Origin: Terebella lapidaria
Taxonomy: Eukaryota > Annelida > Polychaeta > Terebellida > Terebellidae
DNA length: 64,000 nucleotides
Assembly (NCBI GenBank): GCA_949152475.1
Contig: OX424561.1
Coordinates: 24,980,481-25,044,480 of the forward strand
Direction of reading: 5' to 3'
How positions within the stretch are numbered: the stretch's first letter is position 1; every line of letters starts with the position of its first letter. Positions 56,300 to 64,000 of the stretch are shown in pieces. Made by a program: the position numbers and the translations under genes. Below the pieces are notes generated by a model, which worked only from the letters and a program-made list of their open reading frames with translations, ran no database searches and had not been told where the DNA came from.

Positions 56300-56580
56300 C
56301 TGTAATTGGAATGGAACCACAAGTAGCGAAGCAATGAAACGCCCAAGGCAATCAAAAAGTTGTGATATGATAACTCAATGGACCATATTGAAAGATCACA
56401 TACGCCAGCTAGTAGTATTCTGTCCAGTTTCGTTTCTTTCTTTGCAATATTTATTCGGAAATGCTCACGTTGATGGGAAATGCTGATCCTCTGGGGAAGA
56501 AAATCGTCTATGAGCAATCACAATGTCATGAAACATTCAGCGGGATCAACGGTTTCGAGAAAGCTACATATAATCGTTTG
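56300..56580. repeat. Segment family D, copy 3
   Basis: AAGTAGCGAAGCAATGAAAC, ACGCCAGCTAGTAGTATTCT and GCAATCACAATGTCATGAAA match the first 250 bp of copy 1. An 80-codon minus frame here (56517-56275) is not open in the other copies. Confidence 0.65.
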
Positions 56581-56764
56581 GTAAGGAAACAGGCTCGTAC
56601 ATATGTATAAGATCATATCGTTGAATTTAATTTTCGTTCATGCTTCGAGTTACAATATAATTTATTTAATAACATATTTCTCCAATATGACAAAAGGATA
56701 TGATTCTAAATTATCACTCATCACATTTGCAAGAACCCAAAGTATTCACAAATATGAGCATTCG

Positions 56765-58760
56765 AAAAATGGAACCACGATGTAACAAGATGACGAAGCG
56801 CCCTAGACAATCGAACAGAATATGAACTATAATAACTCAATGGACCACAGTAATAACCCACGCATGCCAGGTAATAAGACTCTGTCCAATATTATCTCCC
56901 TCCCGTTTTTACATAACTTAGCATTACTCTCAATTCTGGTTGGGATATTCTGACCCTATAGGATATGCAAAGTTGCGAGCAATCCCAATGTTATCACGGT
57001 GGCTAGGCGTTACGCGTTATTCAGGGAGTGCCGCGTAAAATCGTGAGTATTACGCGTTATTCGTGAGGAAATGACACAGGAAACGACATAGGTCCCCACT
57101 TCAAATGAGGAAAATCAATGAAAAAGTTCAGTTTCTTCCTAAAATTTTGTTTCCACGGAACACCCAAATGAGTAAACATTGCGTATGCTACTATGAATTA
57201 CTTGTATACATCGTTATATTTACGAAAACGGACACACAGTTCGTGACAACACCCGCACGCTTGCGACTAGTTTGTGAAATATCATCGGCTATCAATTGAA
57301 ACCAACAAAGCGCATGTTTGTAAATCATAGAATGCTCGGAGAAATCTTTCTTTATTGTTACACAACGCAACCAGTTGTTTTAATCGAGTATTCTATTAAC
57401 TGAGAAGCTTTTAATGGTTTACGCGTATCAGCCTGAGGGAGAAAAACTGCACACGCGTTACAGCATGAGGAAACATGTGAGCGTTGTCGGGGATAGTAGA
57501 GCTGATAATGCATACATAGAGATTTTTAAAGTATGATTTGAGGCTGCACAATGTCCAGTACTGACGATACTTCTCACTTATCATTATACTCCATATGTTC
57601 CTCCCAATCTTCATAAATCTGAATTTGGCAATACTAAGAGTTTTTTGTGTCTTTTACACAGAAGCTCACCAAGTGAAAAGATTATCTTTTGAACTTGAAT
57701 TTATTCCATCAATTGAGCAGTAAAACTGGAGAAAAATTCGCATTAAAAAACAGAAATATCTCAGCCTCAAAAAAATATTTACTCATGCAAATACGCGTAA
57801 TGCCCTCACGCAAATCGCGTAAAGTATAGCAACTAAACAAATGATACATTCAACCTAGATTCGTGCCGCTTGCGACCATGGTGAAACATTTTGAAGATAG
57901 GCACATGTGAAGCCCATGCTTTCAATATCATAGACCTGTCATTCTATCTACATTAATGCCGATACATAACATTTTCAACCCCAAAACCGGGGAGAGCGGC
58001 TGTCGAAGCAACATTGACAGATATTGTGCAGCCGAAGGTCTCGCTACACTGGTCTATTTCTTTGATTTAAATTCTCAACAACAATCATGAATATGTGTAA
58101 TGTTCCGTGCAAACCCAAATCCGACATTTCAAAACGGTATAGTTAGCGAAATTGTATGTTTTTCCTGCTAGGGATCAACCACAGGCTGCCATTTCCTCAC
58201 GAATAACGCGTAATACTCACGATTTTACGCGGCACTCCCTGAATAACGCGTAACGCCTAGCCACCGTGGTTATGAGATATTCAAACTGACATCAACATTT
58301 GAAAATATATGCCATCAAGTGTGGGTTGGTAATGAACCACTCCTCTGTATTACGACACATTGTTGACTTTTTGTTCACATTTGGCAATTCACAATATCAA
58401 ACAAAAACAAATATGGGATTCATTCACATAGTGTTGTGTCACGAGGATTCTGAAGTGACGAGGCAGAACTGATACAATATATACTTTCTCATTATTCCAC
58501 TTTTGATAGTGTCAGATGATCATATTGAAAAATCTGGCACGATTTTCTTTGTTTTGACGTGCTGATATAACCCCCAGACTAATTTAGTCCCCACTTCATG
58601 AAGGGATGTATATGGTTGCATGGGCAGTAATTCAGATTTCCATAAATCCAAAATATTAATGACATACCGGGACATGATTTGTGGGTCGTTTTAATGTGAG
58701 TCAGTCTATATATTCATCTTTCCAAAGACGTGACCTGATTATACTAATAATTGTATCACC
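56765..58760. repeat. Segment family D, copy 4, interrupted by a TIR element
   Basis: GATGACGAAGCGCCCTAGAC through GCGAGCAATCCCAATGTTAT (56770-56994) and TTATGAGATATTCAAACTGA through CACATTTGGCAATTCACAAT and TGACCTGATTATACTAATAA (58270-58750) are collinear with copy 1, which is continuous at this point. Confidence 0.8.
56995..58268. mobile_element. Non-autonomous DNA transposon, 79-bp perfect TIRs, 5-bp target duplication GTTAT
   Basis: The first 79 bases (CACGGTGGCTAGGCGTTACG ... GTGAGGAAATG, 56995-57073) are exactly repeated in reverse complement at 58190-58268. GTTAT is present on both sides (56990-56994 and 58269-58273). The paralogous empty site at 23097 reads CAATGTTATGAAATATTC, which independently confirms ends and duplication length. 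Each TIR contains two copies of TTACGCGTTATTC, and TACGCGTA-like words recur inside. The interior (~1.1 kb) has no transposase. The CACGGTG heptamer with a 5-bp duplication fits the Transib superfamily, the group related to the RAG1 recombinase. Perfect TIRs point to a recent insertion. Confidence 0.9.
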
Positions 58761-58885
58761 CGAACAAAGTTTGGTGCATACTATGGATTTGCGATCGTCG
58801 TGCCGCGTCTGCCGCAGACACTTTCTTGTGAACGCGCTACAGGCTTCTTATTATTAACAATAATAAGAAACAAGTTGATATTAGT
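58761..58885. other. Short unique spacer
   Basis: Includes ATTGTATCACCCGAACAAAG and ACACAGTGG-like echoes of the 20.79 and 41.00 kb flanks, too short to assign. TATTATTAACAATAATAA near 58848 is a small palindrome. Confidence 0.4.
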
Positions 58886-58889
58886 TTCA

Positions 58890-59757
58890 CTAGTTGAGTC
58901 GTTTATTGACCACAATAAAAATAGTTGAAACAAGAAACATTTATTATTGAGCTCTACAAGGTATGAGTTTGGTCCAGTAGAGATTTCATGGCTGTAACTG
59001 AATATGTTACCATTAGTTTAACTAGTTAAAGCTATAATCACTTTCAGAATTGACCAACTTTATTCAGTGTGCAATAGCTGCATTTTGTCTACAGAATGAG
59101 AATTCGTGCAAGTTTTGGTCCGAAAATATGTATTATGTGACTAAGTCGAGTTGCAAAATCAAGATTTAAACTCGGGCCGCATCCATTTTTTCCTCAAAGC
59201 GGCCCGGGTTGCGGGCGAGTTCTACACACAGTCTTGTGACATCATTGGTATTAGTGTAGATACTGTGGCAACCGGCAATGAATGCAGGCCGATCCTTCTC
59301 TATCCGATGTTTTCATGCACAGTTAACGGCGATTTTCTGAATATCTGTCGTCGAGTACATGTTTCCTGTTTATTCCTGACAATACAATCTCGATATGTAC
59401 TTTCAAGTTTGCGTCACAAACAAGAATGCTAGTTTTTTCCTGATTTCAAAATTGATCCTAACTTTAAGTCTATCATTGACTACAATAGAAATAGTTAAGA
59501 CAAGAAACATTTATTACTGGGCTCTACAGGGTATATGTTTGGGCCAGTAGAGATTTCATGATTGTAACTGAATAACTTAACATTAGTTTTACTGTTAAGT
59601 CTATTATCATGATTATTGACCACAATAAAAATAGTCAAGACAAGAAACATTTATTATTGGGCTCAACGAGGTGAAGGTTTTGTTCAGTGGAGATTTCATG
59701 CCTGTAACCGAGTAGTTAACATTAGTTTTACTAGTTAAGGTCCGGAACTTTTATTAC
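58890..59757 (+). repeat. ~145-bp repeat, three copies, two of them adjacent
   Basis: Units at about 58893-59035, 59467-59612 and 59613-59757 each carry ACAAGAAACATTTATTA, GGGCTCTAC or GAGCTCTAC, CAGTAGAGATTTCATG and TAACATTAGTTTTACTRGTTA. The intervening 59036-59466 is unrelated and includes the GC-rich word GCGGCCCGGGTTGCGGGCGA. A weak relative (TTCAGTAGTGATTTCATGGC) occurs near 32598. Confidence 0.8.
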
Positions 59758-62040
59758 TGATATCGATAGAACACACTGGCCTGGCAGTGAGGATATTTTG
59801 TCTGAATTAACATATTTTCGGCAACACAGGGATGATAGGGCCCAGGGGGATACACCACGTCGTTGGCGACCGAATCGTCTAGTTATATAGTGCACGTGGA
59901 TTGTATCCAAATTCCAAAACAATATCACCGTGGATCTCTCTTCCAAAAGTATTCATTCGCTTGAATATAACACAAAGAAGATAATGTGAGCCAACATGCA
60001 CAGTCTCTTATCTTGAAAGATTTGTACACTTTTAACTTGTTACCCTTTATTTGCTCTGAAAAAGCACAATAAATCAATTCGTTCTTCCCGATGCAGTTGA
60101 TATTCATGTAACAAAATATCAACACACCTATACTGCACATGTATATTCATAATGTTCTTTAGGAGGATGTGTTGGGCAGTGCTATTTGGCTATTATTGTT
60201 TTGATAACCATATATCATACAATGAAATGTTCATTGACATGTGGATATCTCATACATTGTATGTATCAGTGTATACCTTCTCACTTGACACGCCCGCTGC
60301 TACTAAATCTATCAATAGCAATAAATATTGTATTGTTGTTGACAATTATTCCATAATAAATCTCCCGCCACAGCAGCTATCTTTTGAGGGCCATTTCGTC
60401 CGCGTTTCTTCACGTAAACGTACGATCGCCAGGAGAGGTGCGCTGTAGCTGTTGTAAACTTTTTCATATGATGATGAAATTTCTGTGCATAGAATTATCA
60501 CTTTTCAGTTTGATATCCACTTTGCATGATTCAATCGCATAATTTTATTTTTGCAAGTAAACACTCGTAAAACATTTTACCAGACTGTCGGATTTGTAGA
60601 ACTAACTACTTCAGGGTCAAATATTACATAGCATTTGAAACAGTCATTCATTGATTCATACTAATAATTATTGAGATCGGATTGTATCGCATACGTGAAA
60701 CTCATTTTACCACACTAATAGTATCTCAAGTTACATGATATCTGGGTTGGATCAGCTTTTATTTTAAATCCTCATGAGAAACATTGCTGATTTTGTTTCA
60801 CACAAAAAAAAATATGATATATTGATGTGGAGTATCAAAAACTTATTATTCTTTAAAAGATAGATGACCAAAAAACTGTGCCCATATAATTATACATAAC
60901 GGATGTTTGAATCATACATTTCAGACCATTAATTATCTTATTCAAGCTGCGCTTTGAACTTTAAAACCACCGTGTTCCATGTGTTCCTGGTATCAAATTG
61001 TCATAATCCCTGGGATATTTGGTCGCAATTCAGTAATCGATTCTTAATTCCAGACATTATGTTGTAATTACATGTGAGAGCCATCGAACTGAGCGTTTTA
61101 TCACTGAACCAGCTTTCGTGTGGTAGATATCTCAAAGATTTCATCTGTCCTGAGGCTATGAACTATAGCCCCGCTATCGTGGACCGCCTACGGAAGATTA
61201 GTTTCTTTGCTTGTGTAATTGACATTTTGGTACGTTATCCCATTCCAGAGAATCAGTGAGGGCGTCCATTCTCTATGGCATTCATCATATACATTGATCC
61301 CTGCAGGGCAATATCTTTTCTGAAGATACTAAATGGAGTTGTCTATGACGTTCAAACATGACATAGCACACATTAACCGCTTGCTTGGCATAGTGCATCA
61401 GAGGTCTTTAGTTTGAGCGTCTAATACAATCGAGATTTTCCTTACTTGTACTGGGTGGCAAATGAATCGTATTAATTTGAGTCTATTCGAGTGCGTAGCC
61501 CCACACTAGTATCGCCTTGGTAAGATACCAATATCAACGTAAATACCGTATTTGACCACGAGCTATTTAATCTTATATCATGTAAATATTGCTTTATTAT
61601 AGGTTCAACAAAACCTTTACTCATACAATCATACACTTCGAATCATACATTCAAACCATTAATGCCAACAAGCAATTAGTTCATACTGCAAATAAGCAAT
61701 TAGTTTTTAATAAGTATAACTAGTGATGGTAACACTACGATATATAGATATTACGTTACAATGAATTTATATGGTAGAAATAATATCAAAAACATGTACA
61801 ATATATAATTGTGAAATAACCGTTAGAATATATTGATAGTAAAGGTCACTTTGAACGAGCTGGGACCATTTCCTTTTGTGGCGCTGTTAGAAACAACAAG
61901 ATGTCAATTAACAAAGCCCGTTATATCAGGGTCGTGATGTTTTCAATGGAGTAGTCCTATCATAAAACAGTCGTAATAACAACAAAAGTTTCACGAATCG
62001 AATGCATCCCACAGCATAGAGTCACGTGGATTTAGATTAT
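59758..62040. other. Noncoding stretch downstream of the receptor gene
   Basis: AT-rich. Short frames (for example 60152-60448 and 61074-61259) lack any family signature. The words CATACATTTCAGACCATTAAT and CATACATTCAAACCATTAAT (60915 and 61661) repeat once. No gene supported. Confidence 0.5.
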
Positions 62041-62046
62041 GGAGCT

Positions 62047-62095
62047 GCGAGGAACGCACACTTCATTGTGCATGTCCCAGACATTTGTTCCTCGC
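62047..62095 (-). ncRNA. Three-way-junction RNA fold in the presumed receptor 3' UTR
   Basis: A perfect 9-bp closing stem (GCGAGGAAC 62047-62055 with GTTCCTCGC 62087-62095) encloses two adjacent perfect 5-bp hairpins: GCACA..TGTGC (62056-62071, 6-nt loop) and ATGTC..GACAT (62072-62084, 3-nt loop), with only two unpaired bases left. On the minus strand it starts 53 nt after the receptor's stop codon, so it would be transcribed in the 3' UTR. It is a structural observation; function is unknown. Confidence 0.5.
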
Positions 62096-62147
62096 AAATA
62101 TCTTTACATGTTCTTGCAGTCAGATCACATCTCCTGACGGAAAGATA

Positions 62148-63317
62148 TCATATGTGCTTCGTGGTAATACCTGTAGCGCCAGATTGTCCATGCCCTTCTT
62201 GATCATTGTGGTTGACTTCGTTCAAACACGCAGCTTCGCGTGCTGAATCTCGGCGATTTTCCCCACAAAGCGTATCGAGAAATATCTTCCGGAAGCTTTT
62301 ACCGAAGAGACAATAAATGACGAAGTTACACGAAGAGTTCAGGACGACGAGAGCGTCGCTTAGTTTCGTGTAGTAGAAGTGAAACATGCCACAGAGCCGT
62401 CCATTGTTATCGAGAATTGCCCAGAATATCTGATTGGCCAGTGCCGGGGTTTGACAGATGATGAACACACATACTATGACAATGATGCAAAGAGTGATGT
62501 GGTCGTCTTTCGACTTATGACCCGTAAGCGTTTCCTTTCTCTCCTTAATTGACTTCAAACTACGTATGAGTCGCGTGTTGAGATAGCCCAGACTGAGCAG
62601 AGGCACAATATACATCACGGGAAAGTAGAGGACGTTGGAATAGATGATCTGATATATTTGACTGTCTCCTAAGTTCACGTCATGGAGTGTCACGTTTGAC
62701 AAAGACGCATTGCCAGCTATTCCCGACGTGTTGCGTGGCGTGAGAGCGATGGGCTGGTGTTCGAAAAACCTTGGGACATTGTACAGAACGGAGAAGGCTA
62801 TCACACCGAATACCTGCAAACTGACGTCCTGTCCTTGCTGGCGATAACTCCCAATTGGGCGACAGACGGCGCGGAAGCGGTTCCACGTCACCAACACCGT
62901 CAGCCAGATTGTCGCCGTGTGCGTCATCATCGTCACTGGCCACACGTAAATTTTAATATTGTCACAGAACTCGTGGAACTCCAGAAAGCGTAGAGTGTAA
63001 GGGTATATGGCCGGAAACGAGTATATAAATAACGTGGTGACAAGCAGCAGGGAATCACCCACAGCCATGCATTCCAGGAGAAATATCACCGATGTATCTG
63101 TCCGGTGCTTGCACAAAACTAGGAAAGACGTCGCGTTGCCAATTAGTCCGGCGACGCATATTATTCCGATGAGGACGGCGCACACGAAGAAGTCAAAAAA
63201 CAAACACGAACCAGCCATCTCCATGTTGGACTTGTTCTTTGTTATGTCCTTGTCGAACTCCAAATAGTCTGCCAGATATAATCCAAGATAATACGATTTT
63301 TTTCCTCCGAGAGTCAC
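62148..63317 (-). CDS. FMRFamide-receptor-like class A GPCR
   Basis: A single-exon frame of 389 residues. It is a plasma-membrane neuropeptide receptor by family resemblance. TM1 about 42-68 with GN at 60-61 (N1.50); TM2 about 78-100 with ECMAVGDSLL (D88 = 2.50); C118 at the top of TM3; TM3 ends TWNRFRAVCRP, where N146-R147-F148 replaces the usual (D/E)R(Y/F). TM4 about 167-184; a long second extracellular loop with three N-glycosylation sequons (196, 203, 208) and no cysteine; TM5 about 226-246 with P239; TM6 about 272-298 with CQTP (288-291); TM7 with NFVIY (331-335) in place of NPxxY. A basic helix 8 (GKSFRKIF) and ~40-residue tail follow. An N-glycosylation sequon is present at 28. Met32 or Met34 could be the true start. 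Intronless receptors of this type are commonly expanded in lophotrochozoans. The ligand cannot be told. Confidence 0.9.
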   Translation of the reverse strand: MTLGGKKSYYLGLYLADYLEFDKDITKNKSNMEMAGSCLFFDFFVCAVLIGIICVAGLIGNATSFLVLCKHRTDTSVIFLLECMAVGDSLLLVTTLFIYSFPAIYPYTLRFLEFHEFCDNIKIYVWPVTMMTHTATIWLTVLVTWNRFRAVCRPIGSYRQQGQDVSLQVFGVIAFSVLYNVPRFFEHQPIALTPRNTSGIAGNASLSNVTLHDVNLGDSQIYQIIYSNVLYFPVMYIVPLLSLGYLNTRLIRSLKSIKERKETLTGHKSKDDHITLCIIVIVCVFIICQTPALANQIFWAILDNNGRLCGMFHFYYTKLSDALVVLNSSCNFVIYCLFGKSFRKIFLDTLCGENRRDSAREAACLNEVNHNDQEGHGQSGATGITTKHI

Positions 63318-64000
63318 ACGTTGAATGCAGACATTTCAATCGCAGACAAAATGAGACGCCGCGAAGAAGTTTTCTCTCATATGAGACCAGAGAGTATATT
63401 CTTCCAGACCATGTTTCTTGGTAATTGGAAATATAAGGGACCTAATTACTAGCAGTCTTTGGAGACGGCGAAAAATTATAATTGGGCGTACCAAGAATTG
63501 ATCCAGTAGGCATACAGACAAGTCACTGGACTCCTAAACCATAGCGATTTTCCATTCATACAGTTTTCCTAATGGATTTTTTTTTCCATTTACTGATTAG
63601 TCGAGCGTAAAAGTCATAAATGTTCGAGCGACACTTACATGCAATTGTCTGGTGAAGATCTCAGCGTGTTGTGTACATCTACCTGTCTTGGCAGGGCGTG
63701 AGCGACAGTATGAAGGCGTCATTATCGCCATTGGAAATCCCCAGAACATCACAGGTCTGGCGCGTAATTTTCACAGTGGACACGTGACTGCCATTATTTA
63801 TCAGGTGTACAGTATAATTCTCACATATCGGGTAGTTTTTTCTTTCCTCTCCCAACGAGGAAAATAGTTTCCCAATACGATACCTCTCCACCTAATGGTT
63901 GATTACCAGGCGACGTGTGCTCGTTTTTTTTAAGGTAACCAGATATTCTCCCAGCGCATTTACTTATTGTATCCGATTTCCGAAGGTAGCATCCATCATA
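63318..64000. other. Upstream side of the receptor gene, nothing definite
   Basis: Opposing short frames at 63652-63891 show no family motif. A consensus donor is not obvious, so a 5' UTR exon cannot be placed. No clear TATA box was recognised. Confidence 0.4.

Overview
This is a eukaryotic, AT-rich, gene-poor window. It has introns with GT..AG borders, a rhodopsin-type neuropeptide receptor, non-LTR retrotransposons, DNA transposon relics, a tRNA-derived SINE and frequent TACATGTA-type words. I read it as a marine invertebrate, most likely a lophotrochozoan such as a mollusc. That placement is inference from repeat style and receptor type, not a proven identification.

Layout. 0-5 kb: noncoding sequence with diverged local duplications and a short array of 21-bp palindromic repeats (1.87-2.02 kb). 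5-8 kb: a LINE whose reverse transcriptase is missing (minus strand, 5.07-6.51 kb) and a 1.16 kb foldback element with a 4-bp target duplication (6.55-7.71 kb). 9-14.4 kb: a tRNA-SINE, a 174-bp tandem duplication with G tracts, a microsatellite, and a broken L1-like ORF1 with a C-terminal NADAR (YbiA-like) domain, split by a 1.04 kb repeat. 15-24 kb: paralogous segments, a double foldback array of 21-bp palindromes (20.09-20.77 kb), a ~360-bp repeat family and a 134-bp tandem repeat rich in TGACCTTGA half-sites. 24-33 kb: a broken YqaJ-like nuclease, a second NADAR remnant, a duplicate of the 18-20 kb segment with a candidate small secreted peptide exon, the main ~360-bp array and an orphan pipsqueak-type HTH gene.

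34.13-48.70 kb is a head-to-tail tandem duplication of a ~7.3 kb unit. Each unit carries, on the minus strand, a multi-exon DDE-transposase-like gene (SDGGPDH motif, cysteine-rich C terminus) plus a foldback MITE and a hairpin. The central exon is open in copy 1 and broken in copy 2.

49.7-51.5 kb holds a decayed piggyBac transposase next to a fossil DIRS-like RT/RNase H fragment. 52-58.8 kb is a set of related noncoding segments, one interrupted by a 1.27 kb element with 79-bp perfect terminal inverted repeats, 5-bp target duplication and a CACGGTG terminus (Transib/RAG-like ends). 62.15-63.32 kb (minus) is the one clearly intact host gene, an FMRFamide-receptor-like GPCR; a perfect three-way-junction RNA fold lies just past its stop codon.

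The genes do not form a pathway. The window is one neuropeptide receptor beside a repeat-driven, repeatedly duplicated landscape. Several independent transposon families each left tell-tale ends, target duplications or paralogous empty sites.
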